Below, piece after piece: positions 17,337 to 25,547 of a stretch of DNA of 64,000 nt. Both the position numbers and the translations under genes were made by a program. How positions within the stretch are numbered: position 1 is the stretch's first letter; every line of letters starts with the position of its first letter. Location of the stretch: positions 310,001 through 374,000 of the forward strand of contig NZ_JAIWJY010000001.1 in assembly GCF_028829235.1 (NCBI RefSeq), given 5' to 3'. The notes below the pieces were generated by a model. The model was not told the DNA's origin and searched no databases. It was given only the letters and a program-made list of their open reading frames with translations. Origin of the DNA: Tenacibaculum larymnensis. Its GTDB lineage: Bacteria > Bacteroidota > Bacteroidia > Flavobacteriales > Flavobacteriaceae.

Positions 17337-17768
17337 ATGAATGTACAAATTATAAACAAATCTAAACACCAAACTCCAGCATATGAAACCGAGGGTTCTG
17401 CAGGTATGGATTTGCGTGCTAATATAGATGCAGCTATTACTTTAAAACCTTTAGAAAGAGCTATTATAAAAACTGGATTATTTATTGCCCTCCCTGTTGG
17501 CTATGAAGCTCAAGTTCGTCCTCGTAGTGGACTTGCAGCTAAAAAAGGAATTACAGTATTAAACTCTCCTGGAACTGTTGATGCAGATTACCGTGGTGAA
17601 ATAGGGGTTATTTTAGTTAATTTATCTAATGAAGAGTTTGTAGTAAATGATGGTGAGCGTATTGCTCAATTAATTATAGCAAAACACGAACGTGTAAATT
17701 GGCAAGAAGTAACTATTTTAGATGAAACTGAGCGTGGAGCAGGAGGTTTTGGAAGTACTGGAGTATAA
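17337..17768 (+). CDS. dut: dUTP diphosphatase
   Basis: I chose the ATG at 17337 (143 residues); an upstream TTG overlaps the promoter box. All five dUTPase motifs are present: GSAGMDLRA (motif 1), [11 protein letters not shown] (motif 2), [13 protein letters not shown] (motif 3), DGERIAQLI (motif 4) and the P-loop-like C-terminal [11 protein letters not shown] (motif 5). The trimeric enzyme hydrolyses dUTP to dUMP, keeping uracil out of DNA and supplying dTMP synthesis. Its TAA overlaps the ATG of the next gene (TAATG), so the two are translationally coupled. Confidence 0.96.
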   Translation: MNVQIINKSKHQTPAYETEGSAGMDLRANIDAAITLKPLERAIIKTGLFIALPVGYEAQVRPRSGLAAKKGITVLNSPGTVDADYRGEIGVILVNLSNEEFVVNDGERIAQLIIAKHERVNWQEVTILDETERGAGGFGSTGV

Positions 17769-18133
17769 TGGAAGAACCTAATTTACAACCCTTACGAATT
17801 ACTTCTGGTTGGAAAATAGAATGGAATTTATTTTATGAAGTAGATCCTTCAGAAGGTTTTATGCATTATTTAGACTCAAGTTCTTTATTGCATCTGACTA
17901 ATCACCAACTTATGAGAGCTATTAATTTAGATTTCAGACCAGAAAATGACCTTAACGGTCTTTTTTATCTTAGAGTTATAAATCTTACTGAAGTTAAAAA
18001 TCCTAAGACTCAAAAAACAGATTACAAAGGTGATTGGGAAAACTTATATTTTGAGTTATCTTCAAAAAATAGGTTAGAAATTGTTAAGGAAATTGAACGT
18101 TTGGTAGTACAAATACCACCCTACAAACAATAG
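17768..18133 (+). CDS. Conserved hypothetical protein coupled to dut
   Basis: The 121-residue soluble protein starts with the ATG that overlaps the dut stop codon. It has no signal peptide or membrane helix. Notable are WKIEWNLFYEVDPSEG, many aromatic and acidic residues, and a lysine-rich middle (EVKNPKTQKTDYKGDWENLYFEL). I do not recognise a family; homologues appear to be confined to flavobacteria in my memory. The tight coupling to dut suggests a shared expression requirement, not necessarily a shared function. Confidence 0.6.
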   Translation: MEEPNLQPLRITSGWKIEWNLFYEVDPSEGFMHYLDSSSLLHLTNHQLMRAINLDFRPENDLNGLFYLRVINLTEVKNPKTQKTDYKGDWENLYFELSSKNRLEIVKEIERLVVQIPPYKQ

Positions 18134-18137
18134 TAAT

Positions 18138-18674
18138 TTACAATACTTTACATACCTGACTCATTTTTCGAACTTCATCAAACAATAATTCAAAATCTAA
18201 AAAACAGTGTGAATGATATTGGTACCCAAGTTTTTTATAGAATTCAAAGGCTTGCGGTTGCTCATCCATAGTATCTAACCATATCAATTCATATTGTTTT
18301 TTTATAGCTTCTTCTTCTAACCAAGCCAATAATTGCTTACCAACACCTTTACCTTGGGTGTTTTTATGTAAATAAATTCGATGGAGTTTTAATGACTTCT
18401 TATTCTCTAGTCCTAAGAGTTTCATATCCCACAAGACTCTGAAAATACCCACTATTTCTGCATTAAAAAGAACAAAGTAATAGCTTGTATTATCTTCTGA
18501 TAATTCTTTTTCTAGATTAATTTTAGAAAATTGACTTTGAACATACCATTCTCCTGCATCTTTCCAAAAATGTTTATATGCTGCTTTGTATACATCGTTC
18601 ATTAAGGTTTTCAGAACTTCAAAATCTTCAACCTTAATTTCTTGTAATTGTGTGGTATTTGAGATTCTAATCAT
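18138..18674 (-). CDS. GNAT family N-acetyltransferase
   Basis: The 178-residue protein has the GNAT core: SYYFVLFNAEIVGIFRV (beta strands 3-4), LKLHRIYLHKNTQGKGVGKQLLAWLEEEA (acetyl-CoA pyrophosphate loop QGKGVG, about 110-115) and IWLDTMDEQPQAFEFYKKLGYQYHSH at the C-terminal side. It transfers an acetyl group to an unknown amine or peptide N terminus. It lies downstream of recA beyond a terminator and converges with the dut operon with only a 4-bp gap. Confidence 0.85.
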   Translation of the reverse strand: MIRISNTTQLQEIKVEDFEVLKTLMNDVYKAAYKHFWKDAGEWYVQSQFSKINLEKELSEDNTSYYFVLFNAEIVGIFRVLWDMKLLGLENKKSLKLHRIYLHKNTQGKGVGKQLLAWLEEEAIKKQYELIWLDTMDEQPQAFEFYKKLGYQYHSHCFLDFELLFDEVRKMSQVCKVL

Positions 18675-18685
18675 ATCTTATTAAT

Positions 18686-18721
18686 AAAAAAAGCTGCTCT
18701 AATAAACAGAACAGCTTTTTA
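18686..18721 (-). terminator. recA terminator
   Basis: AAAAAAGCTG...CAGCTTTTT stem with one internal mismatch and an AT-rich loop, between recA and the GNAT gene; A tract on the plus strand gives a T tract for the minus-strand transcript. Confidence 0.75.
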
Positions 18722-18757
18722 AAAATAGTAATAGTTTGAACTTTAAATTTAAATTAC

Positions 18758-19765
18758 TTATTCTTGATTTTCAATAGCTTCTTTAATTTTATTTTCTAGC
18801 TCTTCCATTAATTCAGGATTGTCTTTAATAACACCTTTAACAGCATCTCTACCCTGACCTAATTTAGTGTCTCCATAGCTAAACCATGAACCACTTTTCT
18901 TTATTATTCCATATTCTACTCCAATATCTAAAACTTCACCAACTTTTGATATTCCTGCACCATACATAATATCAAATTCAGTTTGTTGGAATGGTGGAGC
19001 TACTTTATTCTTTACAATCTTAACTTTAGTACTGTTACCAATTACTTTATCGCCATCTTTAATTTGTGTTCTACGACGAATATCTAAACGAACAGATGCA
19101 TAGAATTTTAAAGCATTACCTCCTGTTGTAGTTTCTGGGTTACCAAACATAACTCCAATCTTTTCACGTAACTGGTTAATAAATATAACAGTACAGTTTG
19201 TTTTACTAATTGTACCTGTTAATTTACGTAAGGCTTGTGACATTAAACGTGCATGAAGTCCCATTTTAGAGTCCCCCATTTCACCTTCAATCTCAGATTT
19301 TGGTGTTAATGCTGCAACCGAGTCAATAACAACAATATCAATAGCACCTGAACGAATTAAGTTATCAGCAATCTCTAAAGCCTGCTCACCATGGTCTGGT
19401 TGAGAAATAATTAAGTTATCAACATCCACACCTAAACTTTCAGCATAAAAACGATCAAAAGCATGTTCTGCATCAATAAAAGCAGCAATACCCCCTGCTT
19501 TTTGTGCTTCTGCAATTGCATGTATTGTTAAAGTTGTTTTACCTGATGATTCTGGTCCGTAAATTTCTATAATTCTTCCACGAGGATACCCTCCTACTCC
19601 TAAGGCTAAATCTAATCCTAAAGAACCTGACGATATTGCATCTACATCTTCTACTTGGCTATCTCCTAACTTCATTACGGTTCCTTTACCGTACGTTTTA
19701 TCTAACTTATCTAGTGTAAGTTGAAGCGCTTTTAATTTCGCTTCTTTTTCTTTATCTGCTGCCAT
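18758..19765 (-). CDS. recA: Recombinase A
   Basis: The 335-residue protein contains the Walker A motif GPESSGKTT (70-78), the Walker B-containing [12 protein letters not shown], the L2 loop region with [19 protein letters not shown] and the RecA signature [13 protein letters not shown]. It forms ATP-dependent filaments on single-stranded DNA, catalyses strand exchange and triggers SOS autoproteolysis. The acidic C-terminal tail ([14 protein letters not shown]) is typical. Single gene, divergent from the pseudouridine synthase. No LexA-type operator was obvious upstream. Confidence 0.98.
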   Translation of the reverse strand: MAADKEKEAKLKALQLTLDKLDKTYGKGTVMKLGDSQVEDVDAISSGSLGLDLALGVGGYPRGRIIEIYGPESSGKTTLTIHAIAEAQKAGGIAAFIDAEHAFDRFYAESLGVDVDNLIISQPDHGEQALEIADNLIRSGAIDIVVIDSVAALTPKSEIEGEMGDSKMGLHARLMSQALRKLTGTISKTNCTVIFINQLREKIGVMFGNPETTTGGNALKFYASVRLDIRRRTQIKDGDKVIGNSTKVKIVKNKVAPPFQQTEFDIMYGAGISKVGEVLDIGVEYGIIKKSGSWFSYGDTKLGQGRDAVKGVIKDNPELMEELENKIKEAIENQE

Positions 19766-19881
19766 AAATCGTGCTAATTATTTTAAGTAATAAGAACGGC
19801 TAAGTTATGAAAAACTAGCTTTAATATCCTATCTTTTTATGTTACATTTTGTAATATTGTGCTTCTTAAAAAAAAGAAAAG

Positions 19882-20457
19882 ATGTCAACCCATCGTCACT
19901 TCATGATTTACAAACCTTATGGTTTTTTATCACAATTTATTACCAATCAAAAAAAAGGAGGTAAACATAAATTGTTAGGAGAATTACATGATTTTCCTGA
20001 AGGAACTATGGCTGTAGGTAGATTAGATGCAAAATCGGAAGGTTTATTGTTATTAACAACTGATGGAAAAGTAAGTGATTTTATTACTACTAGAGGCGGA
20101 GTTGAAAAGGAATATTATGTTCAATTAGATGGTGTTATTACTTCAGAGGCCGTTAAACAATTACAAAAAGGAGTAGAAATTGGATTTGATGGAAAAAAAT
20201 ATCAAACCAAACCTTGTAAAGTTAAGTTAATTGATACTCCAGATTTACCTGAACGTTCTAAAAAAATTCGCGATGCTCGTCATGGTCCTACACCTTGGAT
20301 ATCAGTTACCTTAACTGAAGGAAAATTTAGACAAGTACGTAAAATGACATCTGCTGTTGGTTTTCCTACACTTCGCTTGGTACGAGTTCGTGTTGGTGAT
20401 ATTTTATTAGGTAATATGCAAGTAGGTGAAGTAAGAGAAGTTGAGGAATTGATTTAG
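19882..20457 (+). CDS. rRNA large-subunit pseudouridine synthase, RluE/RsuA type
   Basis: The 191-residue protein lacks the S4 domain, as RluE does. It has MIYKPYGFLSQF near the start, the catalytic GRLDAKSEGLLLLTTDG motif (Asp49) and the C-terminal EGKFRQVRKMTSAVGFPTLRLVRVRVG stretch characteristic of RsuA/RluB/E/F enzymes. It isomerises a uridine in rRNA, by analogy U2457 of 23S rRNA. Assignment to rluE rather than another member is by size and motif order only. Confidence 0.88.
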   Translation: MSTHRHFMIYKPYGFLSQFITNQKKGGKHKLLGELHDFPEGTMAVGRLDAKSEGLLLLTTDGKVSDFITTRGGVEKEYYVQLDGVITSEAVKQLQKGVEIGFDGKKYQTKPCKVKLIDTPDLPERSKKIRDARHGPTPWISVTLTEGKFRQVRKMTSAVGFPTLRLVRVRVGDILLGNMQVGEVREVEELI

Positions 20458-20488
20458 TTTATTATTTTTACAGCTTTATAAAAAGCTA

Positions 20489-22711
20489 ATGAAAAAAATA
20501 TTACCTACTTTATTTTCTATTTTCTCCATATTTTCTTACTCACAAAACACATATGTTCCCGATGATGGTTTTGAACAACATTTAATTGATTTAGGCTATG
20601 ATTCTGGTCCTTTGGATGACTTTGTTCCCACTAATAATATCAGTACTGTAACCGACCTATCAATATCAGGAAATGCTACTTATATATGGGAAATAAAATC
20701 CTTACAGGGTATTGAAGACTTTATCGCTTTAGAAAAATTAACTATTGAATTAAATGAAGTTGTGACTATTGATCTTTCTAGTAATACCAATTTGATAGAT
20801 TTACGTATTTATAGTGATTCAATGCTTCAAAATTTGAATATTTTAAATAATAGTAAACTAGAAAATTTTCACTGTATTAACACTAGTATAAGTTCAATTG
20901 ATTTATCAAATAATATTAACATTAAAGATTTAACTATAGGAAATTCTAGTATTACAGAATTAGATTTAACTAACAATACTAAAATTGAAAAACTTAATTT
21001 AAGTCACGGAATTTTAGAAAAAGTAAATTTTAAAAACTGTAATAATTCATCTATTACTCAATTTTCTTGTATTGGTAATCCTAATTTAACCTGTTTTCAG
21101 GTAGATAATGAAAATTATAGTAAAACTAATTGGGTAGATATTGATGACAACTCTGTGTTTAGTAGTAATTGTGCCGCTCCTCTATTAACCTATGTACCCG
21201 ATGATAATTTTGAACAAGAATTAATAAACCTTGGATATGATTCTGGTCCTTTAGATGACTATGTGTTAACTAGTAATATTGAAAATATACTAGAATTAGA
21301 AATTCAAGAAAAAAATATTGCTGACTTAACAGGTATACAAGATTTTAAGAGTTTAACAAAACTTATATGTTATACTAATTCTATTACCTCTATAAATCTC
21401 GATAACCTTAAAAATTTAACACATTTAAATATATCAGAGAATAATCTTACAACACTAGATATTAGTAATAATTTAAAATTAATTGATCTATTTTGTAGTG
21501 ATAACTTACTTGATGAAATAGATGTTAGTGATAATATCAAGTTAGAAAGATTGGTGTGTTCTCTAAATAAAATAAAGGATTTAGACATATCTAGGAACTT
21601 AGATCTATATCTTTTATGGTGTGAACATAATCTACTAAATCAATTAAGTTTATCATTAAATAAAGATTTAAAAAGATTAAGTTGTGGAGGTAATTTATTT
21701 ACTAGTATAGATGTATCAAATAATAATATATTAGAAGAATTCTATGCTCCTGATGGAAATTTAGAGTCATTAGATTTATCTAATAATCCAAAAATAAATT
21801 ACTTCGTTGTATCTAACAATAAACTCACTTTTTTAGACTTAAGAAATGGTGCTAATCAAAATATACCAGGAAACAGTTTTAATACAACAAATAATAATTT
21901 GGATTGTATTCTTGTTGATGATAAAAATTTTAGTGAAGTAAATTGGATTTCTATTGATGCTACATCTACTTTTATTAATAATGAATCAGAATGTAATAAA
22001 ACTACATGTACTATTACAGTAGATACTTTTAATGATGTTATTACCTGTGATAATTACTCTTTACCTAATTTATCTAATGGTAAATATTATACACAAAGTG
22101 AAGGAAATGGAAATCAATTAATCTCTGGAGACATTATAACTTCATCACAAACAATTTTTATATACAATGAAGATCCTAACAATCCTTCTTGTTTTAATGA
22201 ATCCTCTTTTCAAATTACTATTAATAATTCACCTGATGTTGATATTTTAAATGATGTTTTTGCTTTTAATGAATTTACTTTACCTAATCTAACAAACGGA
22301 AATTATTATACTGAATCTAAAGGAAATGGAAATCAATTAATCTCTGGAGATATTATAACTTCATCACAAACAATTTTTATTTATAATGCTAATCCAGCCA
22401 ATTTAAATTGTAATAATGAAAGTAGTTTTACTATCACTATTGAACAAAAAAATATTACTATACCAAATTTCTTTACTCCAAACAACGATGGTGATAATGA
22501 TACTTGGGTTGTAAACGCTAATAACAATCTTATTAAATATATTTATATTACTGATAGATTTGGTAAAATAGTTGGCAAAATAAAACCAAATACAGTTGGT
22601 TGGAATGGCTTATATAATGGAAAACCATTAGCTAGTAATACTTACTGGTACCAAATAATCTTTACTAATGGAGAAACTAAAAATGGTGCTTTTGCTTTAA
22701 TTAGAAAATAA
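20489..22711 (+). CDS. Secreted leucine-rich-repeat protein with type IX secretion (gliding-type) C-terminal domain
   Basis: The 740-residue product has a signal peptide (about 1-19, ending YSQ), two diverged halves each beginning TYVPDDxFEQxLIxLGYDSGPLDD (near residues 22 and 233), and leucine-rich repeats (LxxLxCxxNxLxxLDLSNN type) over about 50-210 and 260-480. Two near-identical 73-residue modules (around 520-640) carry LPNLxNGxYYTxSxGNGNQLISGD. The last 85 residues (IPNFFTPNNDGDNDTW ... GVF-like ... GAFALIRK) are the type B gliding-motility-associated CTD that directs type IX secretion and surface attachment. A surface adhesin or matrix-binding role is inferred. Confidence 0.88.
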   Translation: MKKILPTLFSIFSIFSYSQNTYVPDDGFEQHLIDLGYDSGPLDDFVPTNNISTVTDLSISGNATYIWEIKSLQGIEDFIALEKLTIELNEVVTIDLSSNTNLIDLRIYSDSMLQNLNILNNSKLENFHCINTSISSIDLSNNINIKDLTIGNSSITELDLTNNTKIEKLNLSHGILEKVNFKNCNNSSITQFSCIGNPNLTCFQVDNENYSKTNWVDIDDNSVFSSNCAAPLLTYVPDDNFEQELINLGYDSGPLDDYVLTSNIENILELEIQEKNIADLTGIQDFKSLTKLICYTNSITSINLDNLKNLTHLNISENNLTTLDISNNLKLIDLFCSDNLLDEIDVSDNIKLERLVCSLNKIKDLDISRNLDLYLLWCEHNLLNQLSLSLNKDLKRLSCGGNLFTSIDVSNNNILEEFYAPDGNLESLDLSNNPKINYFVVSNNKLTFLDLRNGANQNIPGNSFNTTNNNLDCILVDDKNFSEVNWISIDATSTFINNESECNKTTCTITVDTFNDVITCDNYSLPNLSNGKYYTQSEGNGNQLISGDIITSSQTIFIYNEDPNNPSCFNESSFQITINNSPDVDILNDVFAFNEFTLPNLTNGNYYTESKGNGNQLISGDIITSSQTIFIYNANPANLNCNNESSFTITIEQKNITIPNFFTPNNDGDNDTWVVNANNNLIKYIYITDRFGKIVGKIKPNTVGWNGLYNGKPLASNTYWYQIIFTNGETKNGAFALIRK
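22101..22169 (+). repeat. Internal near-identical repeat, copy 1 (in LRR protein gene)
   Basis: About 69 bp beginning AAGGAAATGGAAATCAATTA is repeated at 22320-22388 with only a few mismatches. The offset of 219 bp is 73 codons, so the reading frame is kept. Confidence 0.85.
22320..22388 (+). repeat. Internal near-identical repeat, copy 2 (in LRR protein gene)
   Basis: Second copy of the 22101-22169 repeat; mismatches are mostly synonymous (GACATT to GATATT, ATATAC to TTTATA). Confidence 0.85.
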
Positions 22712-23152
22712 TTAACCTTTTATCATTCTAATATGTGGAATTCCATCTTCTAAATAGCCTTCAACTACTTGTTTAAATCCATGAGATTCATAGAATTTTT
22801 GTAAATAGGTTTGTGCTGAAATGGTAATAGTTGTTTCATTATAGTTATCAACAATTGCTTTTATAGATACTTTAATTAAATCGTGTCCATAACCATATTT
22901 GCGTTCACTTTCCTTTACTACTACCCTACCAATACTAGGTGTATCAAAATATTCACCACTATTAAACAATCGTGTATAAGCTATTATTTTTCCTTCTTTT
23001 ACACCTATAACATGTAATGCCTTTTGATCTTTACCATCAATATCTTGATAAACACAATCTTGTTCAACAACAAAAACTTCAGAACGTAATTGAAGTAATT
23101 CATATAGTTCTGAAGTTGTTAATTCTTGAAATGTTTTTACTGTAAAATTCAT
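22712..23152 (-). CDS. ElaA-like GNAT N-acetyltransferase
   Basis: I start at the ATG 23150-23152, which overlaps the rpiB stop (TAATG); an ATG 9 bp upstream is possible. The 146-residue product matches the ElaA subgroup: LLQLRSEVFVVEQDCVYQDIDGKDQKALH (about 18-46), then SIGRVVVKESERKYGYGHDLIKVS (acetyl-CoA loop, about 74-97) and ISAQTYLQKFYESHGFKQV. Substrate unknown. It is coupled to rpiB and converges with the LRR gene, with adjoining stops. Confidence 0.85.
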   Translation of the reverse strand: MNFTVKTFQELTTSELYELLQLRSEVFVVEQDCVYQDIDGKDQKALHVIGVKEGKIIAYTRLFNSGEYFDTPSIGRVVVKESERKYGYGHDLIKVSIKAIVDNYNETTITISAQTYLQKFYESHGFKQVVEGYLEDGIPHIRMIKG

Positions 23153-23583
23153 TAACAGCAAGCTATTTTATTTACTCTTTTAGCATGACGACCACCTTCA
23201 AATTCAGTAGATAGGAAAATCTTTACAAAACCTAAGGCTTGTTGTAACGATACAAAACGCGCAGGAATTGTTAAAATATTAGCATCATTGTGCTGACGTG
23301 TTAATTCAACCAATTCATTATTCCAACATAAAGCAGCACGAACTCCCTGATGCTTATTAGCAGTCATTTGTGCTCCATTACCACTTCCACATAAAATAAT
23401 TCCCATTTCAGCTTGTCCTGTCTCCACAGCTTCAGCAGCTGGATGGATTGTATCTGGGTAATCCATACTATCGGTTTCATTTGTACCAAAGTTGATTACT
23501 TTATGTCCTAAATCTTCTAAAAGTTTAACTATTTCAAATTTGTATTCGGTACCTGCGTGGTCATTTCCTACAGCGATTGTCAT
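23152..23583 (-). CDS. rpiB: Ribose-5-phosphate isomerase B
   Basis: The 143-residue protein shows the RpiB/LacAB fold signatures: AVGNDHAGTEYK (about 3-14), DYPDTIHPAAEAVETGQAEMGIILCGSGNGAQMTANK (catalytic Cys in ILCGSGNG near 65-72) and RAALCWNNELVELTRQHNDANIL. It interconverts ribose-5-phosphate and ribulose-5-phosphate in the pentose phosphate pathway. It is the first gene of a two-gene unit with the ElaA-like acetyltransferase and borders a long AT-rich gap upstream. Confidence 0.93.
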   Translation of the reverse strand: MTIAVGNDHAGTEYKFEIVKLLEDLGHKVINFGTNETDSMDYPDTIHPAAEAVETGQAEMGIILCGSGNGAQMTANKHQGVRAALCWNNELVELTRQHNDANILTIPARFVSLQQALGFVKIFLSTEFEGGRHAKRVNKIACC

Positions 23584-24279
23584 AATTTGTTGATTTTAAT
23601 TCAGTTGTGAGTTACAAAAATACAGTTATTCACGGTTATCAACAGTAATTAACAATGCTTTTTTTAGCATTCTTAATAACCTCTTTAAAATTAAGGGGTT
23701 AAACTACATTAACTAATTGTTAAGAACTAGTAGTAGATTCTGAAAAGAAAATTTGATTTTCTAGATATTTTTTACAATACAAGAACAAGAATTAATTATG
23801 CAACTTTTTTTTTGAGATTTTAATGAACATTTATCAACATTAAATTAACCCTTTTTTTACATTGAAAATAAAATTAACTATTCATAATTTTTAGTGAATT
23901 GCTGTTTATAACTTTTGTTAATAACTCTATTTTATAGTTGATTTTTAAGATTTTATTTGACTAATAACTTGTTTATTTATTTTAATAAGTCACTTAACCA
24001 AAAATTAAATCCACTTTTTATTCTACATATTAACAGACTATAATAACAATCATTTCTTTTTTTAAATTTTTAAAACTTCTTTTATTAATAATATAATATG
24101 TTAATAACAGTTTTTTTGAAGTTTAAATTTCAAAGGATTTTACTATTAAATAAGAATTGAGTAGTAAGAACTAAAACTAAAGAAGATGTTTTTTCCTTTA
24201 GTTATGTTTGGGCAAATTGCGAAAAATAAGGTTTAAATACTACGTTTGTTGATAAGTGCTCATAAGTGAAGAAAAGGGC
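23584..24279. other. AT-rich 0.7-kb gap with DnaA-box-like words (candidate oriC)
   Basis: No protein-coding frame of note is seen. The stretch is much richer in A and T than its surroundings. It holds TTATTCACG (23626-23634) and TTATCAACA (23636-23644) exactly 10 bp apart, another TTATCAACA at 23831-23839, TGTTGATAA (its complement) at 24247-24255, and two TGTTAATAA words (23916-23924, 24099-24107). These differ from the DnaA box TTATCCACA by one or two bases. With the parS-like sites 8-12 kb away this is a candidate replication origin, but the words are also favoured by base composition. Confidence 0.4.
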
Positions 24280-24444
24280 TTAAACAGCTTTTTTAGAAGC
24301 TTTCATAAGGTAAATAGTATCTTTAGTTACTACTTCATATGGAGTTTTCTTGTTTAAAGTCGTGTTTATACTTACTACAGTAACGATAATTCCTGTAATA
24401 AATATAAAAATAAACAGCGCTATTATTTTACGTAAGTTTTTCAT
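24280..24444 (-). CDS. Small single-pass membrane protein (54 residues)
   Basis: An ATG at 24442-24444 opens a 54-codon frame: MKNLRKIIALF, then a membrane helix (about residues 6-26, IIALFIFIFITGIIVTVVSI), then a polar tail with KKTPYEVVTKDTIYLMKASKKAV. The positively charged N terminus plus hydrophobic helix and sensible codon use make it plausible. It lies 75 bp downstream of the lipid kinase gene on the same strand. Function unknown. Confidence 0.5.
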   Translation of the reverse strand: MKNLRKIIALFIFIFITGIIVTVVSINTTLNKKTPYEVVTKDTIYLMKASKKAV

Positions 24445-24519
24445 TTATAACGACTTTCTTATTATAAAGACGGATGAGTTTAAGAAACGTTACAGTTTTA
24501 TTAAGTTTTTTTTAACTTT

Positions 24520-25431
24520 TTAAGGAATTACTATTCGAATAGCGCTTTTAATAATACTAACTTTAACTTCTCCTTTACCTATCAACTCTCCATCTGCTTG
24601 AATATAAGAAAGATCATTCTTGTTTTGTGGAGTTATTAACAAAGAGTTAGTCACATGTGTTTCTACTTTTTTATGCTGAAGAATCTTTCCATTATATAAT
24701 TTCTTTATTGAAAATAATAAGTCCAAAAATGATAGATTTTTAGCGATTGTTATATCAAATAAACCATTATTAGAGTCTTTAAAATCAGTTAATTGCATAC
24801 CTCCTGCAGAATACTTACATATACCAAATAAAGTCATTAAACACTTTGTTTCAATGATTTTGTTGTTAATAGCTATTTTAAAAGTAGTTTTTTTATAGAG
24901 TAATAAACCTGCTATACCGCTTAATAAGTATGCAATAGGTCCAAATCTCTTCAATTTATTCAACTTATTAACAACATATCCGTCATAGCCAATACCTGCA
25001 ACATTATTAAAATAAGAAGTAGTATTAGCTAATTCTAAATAACCAATATCTTGAAAAACAGTATTTTCCTGTTTTATTAAATTAACTGAAGCTTTTATAT
25101 TTTTTGGTATATTATAAGTTTTAATCCAATCATTACCAGTACCTAAAGGGATAACTGCAACTGTTATTTCTTTTGAATTTATTGTGTTTTGAGACATAAT
25201 CCCGTTAATAACGTGATGTAAAGTGCCATCACCACCAACAGAAATTATTTTATTATAACCTTTCTTAATAGCTTGTTGAACAATTAATTTTTCATGATTT
25301 GAATATTCTGTTTTTGTATACTCATAAGTTATGTTATTAAACTTTAATTCCTGTTGAATATCAGACCAATATTTATTGAATTTACCATTACCAGCAACGG
25401 GATTCACAATAACAAACCAAGAATTATTCAT
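24520..25431 (-). CDS. Diacylglycerol/lipid kinase family protein (YegS/DagK type)
   Basis: The 303-residue protein has the DAGK catalytic domain: FVIVNPVAGNGKFNKYW (about 6-22), the ATP-binding ISVGGDGTLHHVINGIM (about 63-79) and VIPLGTGNDWIKTYNIP (about 91-107), followed by the typical beta-sandwich C-terminal part (GGMQLTDFKDSNNGLFDITI). It phosphorylates a membrane lipid such as diacylglycerol, on the cytoplasmic face. Divergent from rnr. Confidence 0.9.
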   Translation of the reverse strand: MNNSWFVIVNPVAGNGKFNKYWSDIQQELKFNNITYEYTKTEYSNHEKLIVQQAIKKGYNKIISVGGDGTLHHVINGIMSQNTINSKEITVAVIPLGTGNDWIKTYNIPKNIKASVNLIKQENTVFQDIGYLELANTTSYFNNVAGIGYDGYVVNKLNKLKRFGPIAYLLSGIAGLLLYKKTTFKIAINNKIIETKCLMTLFGICKYSAGGMQLTDFKDSNNGLFDITIAKNLSFLDLLFSIKKLYNGKILQHKKVETHVTNSLLITPQNKNDLSYIQADGELIGKGEVKVSIIKSAIRIVIP

Positions 25432-25547
25432 ACAAATACATTAAATAAAGAGCGGTAAAGTACAAAATGAATTTATAACAGTTATTTAAATAACTAGCAT
25501 TAATTTTATTTGTACTTTGGTAAAAATTTAAATAAGACGAAAGATTA

